From Antarcticirhabdus aurantiaca (lineage in GTDB: Bacteria > Pseudomonadota > Alphaproteobacteria > Rhizobiales > Rhizobiaceae), in NCBI RefSeq assembly GCF_009765365.1, contig NZ_VTOM01000022.1:44145-108144 (forward strand): a stretch of DNA of 64,000 nucleotides. Reading direction: 5' to 3'. Made by a program: the position numbers and the translations under genes. The notes under the pieces were generated by a model. The model was not told the DNA's origin and ran no database searches. It was given only the letters and a program-made list of their open reading frames with translations. Shown here piece after piece: positions 39,934 to 53,016 of the stretch. Each line of letters begins with the position of its first letter. The first letter of the stretch is position 1.

Positions 39934-41178
39934 ATGACGGTTCACCAGCTCCGCCCCAGAACTCCTGCCGAGTCCGCGCTGTTCGCGCTGGCGCCGGCCG
40001 CGCCCGCCGCGGTCCACGCGCAGGCGGCCCTCGATGCGCTGCATCGCGAGGGCCTGCCCAACCGCCGCGTCGAAGCTTGGCACTACACCGACCTGCGCCA
40101 GCTCATCGCGCGCGCGACGAGCGGTGCCGTCGAGGCCGGACAGGCCGACGACGTCCTCGCGCCGCTGCTCGCCGGCAGCCTCGTCGTCGAGCTCGGCGCC
40201 GGCACCGCGCCGTCCGGCGCCGACCGTGACGGGCTGAGCCTCGCGCACACCGGCGACAGCGCCGACTGGCGGACCTCGCCGAACCACCTCGACCGCCCGG
40301 TCGACACGGTGCGCCTCCTCAACGCCGCCTTCGGCGCGACCGCCGTGCGCGTTTCCGTCGAAGCCGGCACCGAGCTGCCGCCGATCGAGCTGCGGGCGCA
40401 AGGCGCGGCGGCCGGCGCGCATGGCTTCGCCATCTGCGACGTCGCGGCGGGCGCCAAGGCCGTCATCGTCGAGCGCCTGTCCGCCAATGCCGGCGGCGCG
40501 CCGTTCTCGACGGGCGTGTCGAACCTCGACATCGGCGACGGCGCCGAGGTGCTGTGGATCGTCGACCAGACGAAGTCGGCCGGCGACACGCATCTCGGCC
40601 AGCTCAACGTGCGCATCGGCGCCGACGCCCGCTTCAAGCTCTTCGTCCTGAACGCCGGCGGCGCCTTGGTGCGCTACGAGGTGCATTCGGTGACGGTGGG
40701 CGAGGGTGCCGACATCGCCATCCGCGGCGTCAACCTCCTGCGCGACAAGCAGCACGTCGACGTCACGACCACGCTGGTCCACGCCGTTCCGCACACCACG
40801 GCGACGGAAGTGTTCCGCAACGTCGTCACCGGCGGCACGGGTGTCTTCCAGGGCATGATCAAGGTCGCGCCCGGCGCCCAGAAGACCGACGCGAAGATGG
40901 CCTGCAACTCGCTGCTTCTCTCCGACGAGGGCGAGTTCCTGGCCAAGCCCGAGCTGGAGATCTTCGCCGACGACGTCCAGTGCGGCCACGGCGCGACGGC
41001 CGGCGAGATCAACGAGGACCACCTCTTCTACCTCATGAGCCGCGGCATTCCCGAGGCATCGGCGCGCGCGCTGCTCGTGAAGGCCTTCGTCGCCGAGGTC
41101 GTCGAGGAGCTGGAGCACGAGGCGGCCGTCGAAGCGCTGGAAGCGCGGATCGACGCCTGGCTGGAGTTGAGCGCATGA
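39934..41178 (+). CDS. sufD: Fe-S cluster assembly protein SufD
   Basis: SufB-like partner in the SufBCD scaffold (414 aa). RVEAWHYTDLRQL near residue 47 is the family's start motif; the C-terminal half shows VFRNVVTGGTGVFQGMIKVAPGAQKTDAKMACNSLLLSDEGEFLAKPELEIFADDVQCGHGATAGEINEDHLFYLMSRGI, with the conserved His near CGHGAT. The stop overlaps the sufS ATG. Confidence 0.97.
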   Translation: MTVHQLRPRTPAESALFALAPAAPAAVHAQAALDALHREGLPNRRVEAWHYTDLRQLIARATSGAVEAGQADDVLAPLLAGSLVVELGAGTAPSGADRDGLSLAHTGDSADWRTSPNHLDRPVDTVRLLNAAFGATAVRVSVEAGTELPPIELRAQGAAAGAHGFAICDVAAGAKAVIVERLSANAGGAPFSTGVSNLDIGDGAEVLWIVDQTKSAGDTHLGQLNVRIGADARFKLFVLNAGGALVRYEVHSVTVGEGADIAIRGVNLLRDKQHVDVTTTLVHAVPHTTATEVFRNVVTGGTGVFQGMIKVAPGAQKTDAKMACNSLLLSDEGEFLAKPELEIFADDVQCGHGATAGEINEDHLFYLMSRGIPEASARALLVKAFVAEVVEELEHEAAVEALEARIDAWLELSA

Positions 41179-42431
41179 ACGCCCCCGTCCTCGCGGCTGC
41201 CGGATCGGACCTCGCCTACGACGTCGAGGCCGTGCGCCGCGACTTCCCGATCCTGTCGCGCGAGGTCTACGGCAAGCCGCTCGTCTACCTCGACAGCGGC
41301 GCCTCGGCCCAGAAGCCGCAGGCGATGCTCGACGCGATCACGAAGGCCTACAGCCACGAATACGCCAACGTTCATCGCGGCCTTCACTTCCTGTCGAACA
41401 AGGCGACGGAGGAGTTCGAAGCCGCGCGCGAGACCGTGCGCGCCTTCCTGAACGCGGCCAGCGCCGAGGAGATCGTGTTCACCCGCTCGGCGACCGAGGC
41501 GATCAACCTCGTCGCCTACGGCTACGGCATGCCGGAGATCGGGGAGGGCGACGAGATCGTCCTCACGATCATGGAGCACCACTCCAACATCGTGCCCTGG
41601 CACTTCATCCGCGAGCGGCAGGGCGCCAAGCTCGTCTTCGTGCCCGTCGAGGACGACGGCTCGATCTCGGCCGAGGCCTTCGAGCGGGCGATCACGCCGC
41701 GGACCAAGCTCGTCGCCATGACGCACATGTCGAACGTGCTGGGCACGGTGACGCCGGTGAAGGCCGTGGTCGAGATGGCGCATGCCCGCGGCATCCCCGT
41801 CCTCGTCGACGGCAGCCAGGGCGCCGTCCATCTGCCGGTCGACGTGCAGGATCTCGGCTGCGACTTCTACGTCTTCACCGGCCACAAGACCTACGGACCC
41901 TCGGGCATCGGCGTGCTCTACGGCCGGCGCGACATGCTGGAGCGCATGCGCCCCTTCAACGGCGGCGGCGAGATGATCGTCGAGGTGACGGAGGACATCG
42001 TCACCTACAACGCGCCGCCGCACCGCTTCGAGGCCGGCACGCCGCCGATCGTCCAGGCGATCGGCCTAGCGGCCTCGCTCGACTACATGGGCCGCATCGG
42101 CCGCGAGGCGATCGCCGCGCACGAGGAGAAGGTCGGAGCCTACGCGCACGAGCGGCTCGGGGCGATCAACTCGCTCCGTATCTACGGCCGGGCGCCGGGC
42201 AAGGGCGCGATCGTCTCCTTCGATCTCGAAGGCATTCACGCCCACGACGTGTCGATGGTGATCGACCGCGAGGGCGTGGCGGTGCGGGCGGGCACGCATT
42301 GTGCCCAGCCGCTGCTGAAGCGCTTCGGCGCGACGTCGACCTGCCGGGCGTCCTTCGGTATGTACAACACGCTGGCCGAGGTCGATCGCCTCGCCGAGGC
42401 GCTGGAAAAGGCGCGGCGCTTCTTCGCCTGA
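41175..42431 (+). CDS. sufS: Cysteine desulfurase SufS (group II)
   Basis: PLP enzyme donating cysteine sulfur to the SUF system (418 aa). DFPILSREVYGKPLVYLDSGASAQKP begins the fold; RSATEAINLVAYGYG near 102, the PLP lysine in FTGHKTYGPSGIGVLYG near 237, and the catalytic Cys in VRAGTHCAQPLLKRFG near 375. Starts in an ATGA overlap with sufD. A SufE-like partner is not seen in the window. Confidence 0.97.
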   Translation: MNAPVLAAAGSDLAYDVEAVRRDFPILSREVYGKPLVYLDSGASAQKPQAMLDAITKAYSHEYANVHRGLHFLSNKATEEFEAARETVRAFLNAASAEEIVFTRSATEAINLVAYGYGMPEIGEGDEIVLTIMEHHSNIVPWHFIRERQGAKLVFVPVEDDGSISAEAFERAITPRTKLVAMTHMSNVLGTVTPVKAVVEMAHARGIPVLVDGSQGAVHLPVDVQDLGCDFYVFTGHKTYGPSGIGVLYGRRDMLERMRPFNGGGEMIVEVTEDIVTYNAPPHRFEAGTPPIVQAIGLAASLDYMGRIGREAIAAHEEKVGAYAHERLGAINSLRIYGRAPGKGAIVSFDLEGIHAHDVSMVIDREGVAVRAGTHCAQPLLKRFGATSTCRASFGMYNTLAEVDRLAEALEKARRFFA

Positions 42432-42466
42432 CGAGCGGGAAGCGGCATCTGGAACGGAACGACACG

Positions 42467-42880
42467 ATGGACGACGCTGCCAACGAGAAGCCGGCCGCCG
42501 ACGACAGCGCGAGCGCCAACATCGCCATGGCGAGCGGGAGCGCGGCGAAGGAGTCGGCGATTCCCGCCGAGGAGCTGTCGCAGCTCACCAGCGACATCAT
42601 CGGCGCGCTGAAGACGGTCTACGATCCCGAGATTCCGGCCGACATCTACGAGCTCGGCCTCATCTACAAGATCGATATCGACGACGACCGCAAGGTCGAC
42701 ATCGAGATGACGCTGACCGCTCCGGGCTGCCCCGTCGCCGGCGAGATGCCGGGTTGGGTCGAGAACGCCGTCGGCTCCGTCGCCGGCGTGCAGGAGGTCC
42801 ACGTCGAGCTGGTCTTCGATCCGCCCTGGACGCCCGAGCGCATGAGCGAGGAAGCCCAGGTCGCCGTCGGCTGGTTCTGA
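42467..42880 (+). CDS. sufT: SUF system Fe-S assembly protein SufT (DUF59/MIP18 family)
   Basis: A 137-residue protein with a low-complexity N-terminal tail (about 1-35) and the DUF59 domain: LKTVYDPEIPADIYELGLIYKIDID near 49-73, TLTAPGCPVAGEMPGWVENAV with the conserved Cys, and the terminal VELVFDPPWTPERMSEEAQVAVGWF. It probably helps Fe-S maturation. It lies 35 bases after sufS. Confidence 0.94.
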   Translation: MDDAANEKPAADDSASANIAMASGSAAKESAIPAEELSQLTSDIIGALKTVYDPEIPADIYELGLIYKIDIDDDRKVDIEMTLTAPGCPVAGEMPGWVENAVGSVAGVQEVHVELVFDPPWTPERMSEEAQVAVGWF

Positions 42881-42982
42881 CCTTGCCGTTCACCGCCGTG
42901 CGGCTTGCGCCGCGGGGCGAGAATGGCCATTTTCGGGCTTGGGAATGACGGCGCCAGACGGGCGCCGAGAAGGAGTGCAGCC

Positions 42983-43366
42983 ATGGGCCGCTTTGCCGTG
43001 ATGAGCATGACCGATGCCGCGGCCGACCGCGTGCGCGACATCGTCGCCGCCAAGGGCGGCGACGTGATCGGGGTGCGCGTCGGCGTGAAGAAGGGCGGCT
43101 GCGCCGGCATGGAATACACCGTCGAGGCCGCGACCGCGCCGCGCCCCAACGAGGACGTGGTGGAGCACGAAGGTGCCCGCGTCTTCGTCGCGCCCGAGGC
43201 CGTCCTGTTCCTGCTCGGCACGCAGATGGGCTACGAGCAGACCGTGCTGCGCTCGGGCTTCACCTTCAGCAATCCGAACCAGACCTCAGCCTGCGGCTGC
43301 GGCGAATCGGTCGAGTTGAAGCCCGCCGACCTCGAGGCCATCGCTGCGGCCCGCTCGGCGGCCTGA
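42983..43366 (+). CDS. sufA: Fe-S carrier protein SufA/IscA family
   Basis: A-type carrier delivering clusters to apoproteins (127 aa). The three conserved cysteines are in VGVKKGGCAGMEYTVE and in SACGCGES near the C-terminus. The ATG at 42983 has AAGGAG seven bases upstream. It closes the suf cluster and is followed six bases later by a TfoX-N gene, which may be on the same transcript. Confidence 0.95.
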   Translation: MGRFAVMSMTDAAADRVRDIVAAKGGDVIGVRVGVKKGGCAGMEYTVEAATAPRPNEDVVEHEGARVFVAPEAVLFLLGTQMGYEQTVLRSGFTFSNPNQTSACGCGESVELKPADLEAIAAARSAA

Positions 43367-43372
43367 CACCCG

Positions 43373-43738
43373 ATGGACGACGCGACGCTCGAGGAGCTGT
43401 TCGCGTCGCTCGACGCAGTCTCCATCCGCCGCATGTTCGGCGGCAAAGGCATCTACAGCGACGGCCGCATCATTGCCGTCGTGCTGGACGGCGAACTCTT
43501 CCTGAAGACGGACGCGGAGACCGCCGCGCGCTTCGAAGACGCGGGATCGCGGCGCTGGACCTATGCGCGCGAGGGCCGGTCGCCGGTCGCCATGCCCTAT
43601 CACGCGCTGCCCGACGAGGCCCTCGACGATCCCGACGTCATGGCGGAATGGGCGCGGCTTGCCGTCGAGGCGTCGATACGGGCCGCGTCCGCCAAGTCCG
43701 GCGCGCGCCGTCACAAGGGCGTTATGCCGGCAACCTAA
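43373..43738 (+). CDS. TfoX N-terminal domain protein
   Basis: A 121-residue stand-alone TfoX-N domain: LEELFASLDAVSIRRMFGGKGIYSDGRIIAVVLDGELFLKTD (about residues 6-47) is typical, with PVAMPYHALPDEALDDPDVMAEWARLA following. In gammaproteobacteria the full-length TfoX promotes competence; short versions in rhizobia have no known role. It directly follows sufA, so it may be co-expressed under iron control. Confidence 0.9.
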   Translation: MDDATLEELFASLDAVSIRRMFGGKGIYSDGRIIAVVLDGELFLKTDAETAARFEDAGSRRWTYAREGRSPVAMPYHALPDEALDDPDVMAEWARLAVEASIRAASAKSGARRHKGVMPAT

Positions 43739-43773
43739 GGATGGATCATCGCGAAACCGCCGGAGATCCGCTC

Positions 43774-44814
43774 ATGAAAACCTCGCTTCTCGTTCTTGCC
43801 GCCCTGTCCGCGATGACCGCGCCCGCATTGAGCCAGGAGAGCCGGGTCGACGAGATCCTCGACCGCCTGCGCAACGCCAATCAGCACCGCGACCACGTCA
43901 TGGTCGTCGCTCATCGCGGCAGCTGGTGGAAGGACGGCGAGATCGTCGAGGCCGAGAACTCGATCGCGTCCATCGAGCGCTCCGTGCGCCTCGGCGTCGA
44001 GATGGTGGAGCTCGACGTCCAGAAGACCTCCGACGGCCGCTTCGTGATCCTGCACGACAAGACGCTGGAGCGGACCACCACCTGCGGGGGTGCCGTCGCC
44101 GAGAAGACCTTCGATGAAGTGCGCGAGTGCCGCCTTGTCGTCGAAGGTACGGGCGAGACCACCGCGGAGACCGTGCCGACGCTGGAGGAAGCTTACGACG
44201 CCATTCGCGGACGCATCCTCATGAACGTCGACATCAAGCTCGGCGTCGAGGAATTGGCCGAGGTGATCCGCGTGGCCCACGACATGGGCGTCGACCGCCA
44301 GATCGTCACCAAGGCGCGGACAGGCAAGCCGGAGGAGATCGAAGCGGCGCGCGCGACGCTCGCCCGCATCCCGTCGGAGGCGATCTTCATGCCGATCATC
44401 GACGACCGCGACGTGAAGGACGTCGATGGCGTCCGCGCGACCTACGACGCCTTCCGTCCGGAGGCCGTGGAGGTGCTGAACCGCTGGAAGGCCGGCACGC
44501 CCCTGACCGCCGACGGCGGCATCAACTTCAGCCTGGATGCGAAGGGGCTCGCCGTCGCCAACGACACGCACATCTGGATCAACACGCTGTTCCAGGGCGC
44601 CGACGCCAATCTCGCGGGCGGCCGCGGCGATCCGCTGGCGGTGGGTCCGGGCGCGACGCACGAAGGCTGGGGCTTCTGGGTGACGGCGGGGGCGACGATC
44701 GTCCAGACCGACGAGCCTGAGGCCCTGGTCGCCTATCTCCAGTCGATCGGGGCGCGCAAGCCCTACGAAACGGATGATGCCCAGGGAGACGGCAAGCCCG
44801 CAGCTGCCGAGTAA
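43774..44814 (+). CDS. Glycerophosphodiester phosphodiesterase, secreted
   Basis: Hydrolyses glycerophosphodiesters to glycerol-3-phosphate and an alcohol (346 aa). Signal peptide MKTSLLVLAALSAMTAPALSQ. GDPD motifs: VVAHRGSWWKDGEIVEAENS near 41, VEMVELDVQKTSDGRFVILHDKTLERTTT near 77 with the metal-binding Glu/Asp and the second catalytic His. The remainder, including MNVDIKLGV and the C-terminal region, fits the TIM barrel. The ATG at 43774 has GGAG at eight bases and gives the signal peptide. Convergent with the NUDIX gene. Confidence 0.93.
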   Translation: MKTSLLVLAALSAMTAPALSQESRVDEILDRLRNANQHRDHVMVVAHRGSWWKDGEIVEAENSIASIERSVRLGVEMVELDVQKTSDGRFVILHDKTLERTTTCGGAVAEKTFDEVRECRLVVEGTGETTAETVPTLEEAYDAIRGRILMNVDIKLGVEELAEVIRVAHDMGVDRQIVTKARTGKPEEIEAARATLARIPSEAIFMPIIDDRDVKDVDGVRATYDAFRPEAVEVLNRWKAGTPLTADGGINFSLDAKGLAVANDTHIWINTLFQGADANLAGGRGDPLAVGPGATHEGWGFWVTAGATIVQTDEPEALVAYLQSIGARKPYETDDAQGDGKPAAAE

Positions 44815-44830
44815 CGATCCGCCTCGCGGC

Positions 44831-45240
44831 TCAGGCGCCGGGAAAAGCGCGGAGCATGTCGAGACCGTGTGCGGCCCCGAGCGCGAGCGGTGCCGGGGCT
44901 GAAGCCGGGTCGAACCAGCCGAGCTCGGCGTGCTTTTCCGGCTCCAGCAGAGCGGGCTCGCCGCTGAAACTCTCCGCCAGGTAGATGAGGCTGATCCAGT
45001 GCTGGTCCTCGGCCGCGAGCCGCTGCTCGCTGACGCTGAGGAGGCGGAGCCCGTGCGGCTCGACGCCAACTTCCTCGCGGCATTCGCGCGAGACCGCGCT
45101 CTGCGCGTCTTCCATGAAGTCGATCTTGCCGCCGACGAGACTCCAATGTCCCGCCTCGGCAGGCTTACGGCGACGGACGAGCAGCACGTCGCGGCCTCGT
45201 CGAAGGATGAGACCGCATCCGACACCGATGAGCCGGGGCG

Positions 45241-45244
<4 letters not shown>
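44831..45244 (-). CDS. NUDIX hydrolase
   Basis: A 137-residue NUDIX protein; the box GGKIDFMEDAQSAVSRECREEVGV near residues 38-61 is complete with the REUxEE residues. It resembles the nucleoside-triphosphate pyrophosphatases that clean oxidised nucleotides, but the substrate is uncertain. Its ATG overlaps the stop of the DEAD-box helicase gene, so the two are translated together. Confidence 0.93.
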
Positions 45245-46812
<1,568 letters not shown>

Positions 46813-46956
46813 AACGGAGCTATCTCTTCGGAACGAGTTCGAGGCCGACCGCCATCGCTTGCGCGCTCGAGAGCGGCGATAAGGCGAAGCCTGTTCGAAG
46901 TCAACCTCTCGCAAATATATGGGAGGCCACACACACATGTTGAAGGGGAATTTTCT

Positions 46957-47658
46957 ATGAAGAGCGGCACGCTGATCTTCGTACCCGGCCTCCTCTGCAC
47001 GGGCGAACTCTTCGCCCCCCAGGTCGACGCGCTGAACGGACGCTACGACGTGAGGATCGCCGACACGTTGTCGGACACGACGATCGACGCGATGGCCGAT
47101 CGCCTGCTCGCGTCGGCGCCGCCGCGCTTCGCGTTGGGCGGCCTCTCCATGGGCGGCTACGTCGCCCTGAGCGTCGCCCGCAAGGCGCTCGACCGGCTGG
47201 AAAAGCTGATCCTGATGGATACCTCGGCCCGGCCCGACACGGAAGAACAAACGGCCAATCGGCGACGCCTCGTGGAACTCGCGCAACGCTCCGGAATGGC
47301 CGCGGTGACGCAGGTTCTGCTCGAACGCCTCCTTGCCTCTCATCATCAAGCGGACGAGAGACTTCGCGCTCTGGTCGACGGCATGGCGGAAGAGATCGGC
47401 GTCGAAGCTTTTCTCCTGCAGCAGGAGGCCATCATCGGCCGAATCGACAGCCGAGCGATCCTTTCGCAGATCCCCACGCGAACGCTCGTGATCGTGGGCG
47501 AGGCGGACGTCCTGACGCCCGTCGCCCTCGCGCGGGAGATCGCGGACGGCTTGCCCGACGCCCGCCTCGCGACGATTCCGAACGCGGGCCACCTCGTCAC
47601 GATCGAGGAGCCGGAAGCGGCGACGCGCGAGATCGAGGCCTTTCTCGCCGAGGACTGA
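46957..47658 (+). CDS. Alpha/beta hydrolase
   Basis: A 233-residue alpha/beta-hydrolase. The N-terminal TLIFVPGLLCTGELFAPQVDAL places the oxyanion loop; the nucleophile elbow is GGLSMGGYVALSVA near residue 63; the acid Asp lies in VIVGEADVLTPVALA and the His in IPNAGHLVTIEEPEA. The ATG at 46957 has AGGGG about eight bases upstream. Substrate unknown. It is divergent from the DEAD-box helicase. Confidence 0.92.
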   Translation: MKSGTLIFVPGLLCTGELFAPQVDALNGRYDVRIADTLSDTTIDAMADRLLASAPPRFALGGLSMGGYVALSVARKALDRLEKLILMDTSARPDTEEQTANRRRLVELAQRSGMAAVTQVLLERLLASHHQADERLRALVDGMAEEIGVEAFLLQQEAIIGRIDSRAILSQIPTRTLVIVGEADVLTPVALAREIADGLPDARLATIPNAGHLVTIEEPEAATREIEAFLAED

Positions 47659-47666
47659 GCGGAGTG

Positions 47667-47698
47667 ACGGAGCGGGGAACGCGGCGCCCCCGCTCCGT
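47667..47698. terminator. Hairpin between convergent hydrolase and secreted-protein genes
   Basis: An 11-bp perfect stem (ACGGAGCGGGG and its complement) with a 10-base loop stands between two gene ends. T runs are missing, so termination is inferred from position only. Confidence 0.45.
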
Positions 47699-47704
47699 CG
47701 GGCG

Positions 47705-48442
47705 TCAGTTGGAGGCCGGCCCGAACTGATAGGGCTTGCCGGCGCCGAAGAAGTGCAGCTCGTAGGTCTCCGAAATTTCGCCGTCCGACGGCACGATGTC
47801 GAAGAACAGGGTCAAGCCGTCGCTCGTGTCCTCGCCATCCTCGTCGGCGCGATAGCCGACGATGCCGCCCTCGATATCGGCGAGTTCGGTGATCTCCGTC
47901 GTGTCGCGGACGACGAGCTTTCCGCCATCGTCGGTGACGGACTGGACGAAGAACCGGTAGGCCTCGGGATCGTCCGCTTCGCGCACCATCACCGTGCGCC
48001 AGACACCTGCCTTGTCGCCCTCGGTCCAAGGACCGACGACCTGGACGTCCTCGACATAAGGGTCGAAGGCGGCGACCTTCGAGGCGAGCTCGCCCGCGGC
48101 GTCCGACGGCGCCGCGGCCTCGTTGGACGGCGTGGCGGGCTCAGGAGCCGGTGCGGCAGCCGGCGGCGTCGGCGCCGCGGGCGAGGGGGCGGAGCCGCCC
48201 GTGGCAGCGCCCGGCGACAGGTCGTTCACCGTGCCTTCGTCGACCGGCATTTCGGACGGCGACTGCGCGGCCGGCGCGTCGGCCGGGGGCGGGCCGCTGT
48301 CGGGCGCGGCCTGCACAGGCGCGGGAGCGACCGGCGCGACGGGCGCGCTGTCCGGAGCGATTTCCTGCGCCATCGCTGCCGTCGCGAGGATCGTGGCGGC
48401 GACGGCCGCGGCTCCCATGCGGATCGACGTGGCCTTGATCAT
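47705..48442 (-). CDS. Secreted hypothetical protein with Pro/Ala-rich linker (245 aa)
   Basis: The signal peptide covers about residues 1-25 (MGAAAVAATILATAAMAQ). A long Pro/Ala linker (about 27-118) leads to a compact C-terminal domain: ASKVAAFDPYVEDVQVVGPWTEGDKAGVWRTVMVREADDPEAYRFFVQSV ... TYELHFFGAGKPYQFGPASN. The C-terminal domain resembles proteins I know only as hypothetical in Rhizobiales. It is probably periplasmic or attached to the envelope through the linker. Located between a hydrolase gene and parE; function unknown. Confidence 0.85.
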   Translation of the reverse strand: MIKATSIRMGAAAVAATILATAAMAQEIAPDSAPVAPVAPAPVQAAPDSGPPPADAPAAQSPSEMPVDEGTVNDLSPGAATGGSAPSPAAPTPPAAAPAPEPATPSNEAAAPSDAAGELASKVAAFDPYVEDVQVVGPWTEGDKAGVWRTVMVREADDPEAYRFFVQSVTDDGGKLVVRDTTEITELADIEGGIVGYRADEDGEDTSDGLTLFFDIVPSDGEISETYELHFFGAGKPYQFGPASN

Positions 48443-48484
48443 CCCCTGTTCTCCAGCTGATCGTCTCGTTGCCGGCGCGCCGGT

Positions 48485-50533
<2,049 letters not shown>

Positions 50534-50575
50534 GCGAGGGGGTGCTCCGCTGCGGTGCGGGAGGAAAGGCATGCG

Positions 50576-50611
50576 TTTCGTGACATGGTTCAGAGGTACA
50601 CTTTCACGAAA
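50576..50611. promoter_or_regulatory. Inverted repeat in the parE-glyA intergenic region
   Basis: TTTCGTGA (50576-50583) and its exact complement TCACGAAA (50604-50611) are separated by 20 bases, 43 bases upstream of the parE start. Spacing of about 28 bp centre to centre puts both half-sites on nearly the same helix face. Possible operator; no known regulator is assigned. Confidence 0.35.
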
Positions 50612-50776
50612 TGTTCTTCAAGCTCGGCACCGCGTTTCGGGCTCGCGAGCCCGCTGGCGCGGCGCTTTCGGTGCGGTTCGCCGCGGCGCGTCCTTGCCAG
50701 GCGGCGCGCTCGCGGATATTCGCGCAATGCAGCACGAATTGTCATCCATATCGCGCCACCAAAAGGTTCACGTTCG

Positions 50777-52042
50777 ATGACCGACCGCCTGATCCGCTAC
50801 TTTTCGGAAGGACTGGCCGGAGATCCCGAGCTCGCGGCGGCCGTCGCGGGCGAGGCGCGGCGGCAGGACGAGGGCATCGAGCTCATCGCCTCGGAGAACC
50901 TCGTCTCACGGCGCGTCCTGGAAGCGCAAGGGTCGGTCCTCACCAACAAGACCGTCGAAGGGCTGCCCTACAAGCGCTACTACGGCGGAGCGCAGTTCGC
51001 CGACGCCGTCGAGGCGCTCGCCGTCGACCGAGCCAAGCGGCTGTTCGGCGCAGCGTTCGCGAACGTTCAGCCGCATTCCGGCTCCAACGCCAATGCCGGC
51101 GTGTTTCTCGGCCTCCTGAAGCTCGGCGACACGATCCTTTCCATGGACACGGCGGCCGGAGGCCACATCAGCCACGGGCATCCCGCGACGCTGACGGGAC
51201 GCGACTACGACATGATGCGCTACGGCGTGTCGCGCGAAACCGAGCGGATCGAGCCGGAGGAGGTGAGGGCGCTCGCGCTCCGTCATCGGCCCAAGCTGAT
51301 CGTCGCCGGCGGATCGGCCTATTCCCGCGCCATCGACTTCGCGGCGCTCGGTGCCGTCGCCAAGGAGGTCGGCGCGCTCTTTCTCGTCGACATGGCGCAC
51401 TTCGCCGGCCTCGTCGCGACCGGCCTCCACCCGCATCCGTTCCCGCATGCCGACGTCGTCACCACCACGACCTACAAGTCGCTGCGCGGCGCACGTGGCG
51501 GCCTCGTGCTGTGGAACGATCCCGCGCTCTCCGACCGCATCAACTACGGCATCTTTCCGGGCGTGCAGGGCTCGGTGATGATGCACATCGTGGCCGGCAA
51601 GGCGGCCTCGCTCGGGGAAGCGTTGGAACCGGACTTCCGCGCCTACAACGAGGCGGTTCTCGCCAATGCCCGCGTGCTGGCGGAGACGCTGGCGGAGGCG
51701 GGGCTTCGCCTCGTCTCGGGCGGCACGGATACCGGGCTGATGCTGGTCGACCTGTCGCCACTCGGCATCACCGGCGACGTCGCCGCCAAGGCGCTGGAAA
51801 CGGCGCACCTCGCCGTGAACAAGAACCAGATCCCCTTCGACACCCGGCCGCCGGAAGCGCCGTCCGGCCTTCGCCTATCGTCGAACGCCGGAACGGCCCG
51901 CGGTTTCGGTCCGGCCGAGTTCGCGACGATCGCAGGCTGGATCGCGCGCATCCTGCGTGCGCCGGACGACGCGGCGGTCGTCGACGCAGTCGGCCGCGAG
52001 GTGAAGGCGCTCTGCGCGGCCTTCCCGATCTATCGCAGCTGA
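50777..52042 (+). CDS. glyA: Serine hydroxymethyltransferase family protein, divergent paralogue
   Basis: A 421-residue PLP enzyme of the SHMT family, which normally interconverts serine and glycine with tetrahydrofolate. [38 protein letters not shown] and [11 protein letters not shown] are typical. The PLP-lysine region reads TTTTYK234-SLRGARGG instead of the usual TTTTHKTLRGPRGG, and NAGTARGFG replaces PAGTTRGFG. These changes at usually fixed positions suggest a paralogue with a changed substrate. The alpha-methylserine hydroxymethyltransferases known from Paracoccus, Aminobacter and Ensifer are one precedent. It is 23 bases upstream of glutaminase. Confidence 0.88.
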   Translation: MTDRLIRYFSEGLAGDPELAAAVAGEARRQDEGIELIASENLVSRRVLEAQGSVLTNKTVEGLPYKRYYGGAQFADAVEALAVDRAKRLFGAAFANVQPHSGSNANAGVFLGLLKLGDTILSMDTAAGGHISHGHPATLTGRDYDMMRYGVSRETERIEPEEVRALALRHRPKLIVAGGSAYSRAIDFAALGAVAKEVGALFLVDMAHFAGLVATGLHPHPFPHADVVTTTTYKSLRGARGGLVLWNDPALSDRINYGIFPGVQGSVMMHIVAGKAASLGEALEPDFRAYNEAVLANARVLAETLAEAGLRLVSGGTDTGLMLVDLSPLGITGDVAAKALETAHLAVNKNQIPFDTRPPEAPSGLRLSSNAGTARGFGPAEFATIAGWIARILRAPDDAAVVDAVGREVKALCAAFPIYRS

Positions 52043-52065
52043 GAACGAGCCTCGGAGGTCGGGTC

Positions 52066-53007
52066 ATGGCCAGATCGCTTCCCGATCTCCAAGCCGTCGT
52101 GTCGGAGATCGCGGCCGAGATGAAGGCCCGCCCCGATCGGGGCAAGGTCGCCGACTACATCCCCGATCTCGCGCGGGCGGATGCCTCGGCCTTCGGCATG
52201 GCGGTGATCACCGGCGACGGCGAGGTCGCGCTCGGCGGCGACGCGGAGACGCCCTTCTCGATCCAGAGCATCTCGAAGGTCTTCACGCTGACGCTGGCGC
52301 TCGGCATGGCTGGCGACCGCCTGTGGAACCGCGTCGGCCGCGAGCCGTCGGGCAGCGCCTTCAACTCGATCGTCCAGTTAGAAAGCGAGCGCGGCATTCC
52401 GCGCAACCCCTTCATCAATGCCGGGGCGATCGCGGTGACCGACCTGATCCTGTCCGGGCACCAGCCGCGCGAGGCCCTGGGCGAGATCCTGCGCTTCATG
52501 CAGTTCCTGGCGGACGACGGCTCGATCAAGATCGACAAGGCGGTGGCGGCCTCCGAGAAGCGCACGGGCTTTCGGAACGTCGCGCTCGCCAATTACATGA
52601 AATCCTTCGGGATCATCGAGAACCCGGTGGAGAACACGCTCGGCGTCTACTTCCACCACTGCGCCATCGCCATGTCCTGTCGGCAGCTCGCCATGGCCGG
52701 CCGGTTCCTGGCGCATTCCGGCATCAACCCGGCGACGGGGCATCGCGTGATCCAGGCGCAGCGGGCGCGGCGCATCAACGCCGTCATGCTGACCTGCGGT
52801 CATTACGACGGCTCGGGCGAGTTCGCCTACCGGGTCGGCCTGCCGGGCAAGAGCGGCGTCGGCGGCGGCATCCTCGCCGTCATACCGGGCACCGCCTCGA
52901 TCGCCGTCTGGTCGCCGGGCCTCGACGATTCCGGCAATTCGCATCTCGGCCGCATTGCGCTGGAAGCCCTCACCCGGCGCCTCGGGGCTTCGATCTTCGG
53001 CGACTGA
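52066..53007 (+). CDS. glsA: Glutaminase
   Basis: Hydrolyses glutamine to glutamate and ammonia (313 aa). The serine beta-lactamase-like fold shows [10 protein letters not shown] near residue 65 (S-x-x-K active site), [25 protein letters not shown], and [20 protein letters not shown] near 263 (C-terminal active-site part). The ATG at 52066 has GGAGG at eight bases. It follows the SHMT-like gene closely, suggesting one operon. Confidence 0.96.
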   Translation: MARSLPDLQAVVSEIAAEMKARPDRGKVADYIPDLARADASAFGMAVITGDGEVALGGDAETPFSIQSISKVFTLTLALGMAGDRLWNRVGREPSGSAFNSIVQLESERGIPRNPFINAGAIAVTDLILSGHQPREALGEILRFMQFLADDGSIKIDKAVAASEKRTGFRNVALANYMKSFGIIENPVENTLGVYFHHCAIAMSCRQLAMAGRFLAHSGINPATGHRVIQAQRARRINAVMLTCGHYDGSGEFAYRVGLPGKSGVGGGILAVIPGTASIAVWSPGLDDSGNSHLGRIALEALTRRLGASIFGD

Positions 53008-53016
53008 CCGGCCGTC

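Noticed and set aside
50612..50776. Possible glycine riboswitch before the SHMT-like gene
   Set aside because: The gap is short and I see no tandem aptamer-like conserved blocks.
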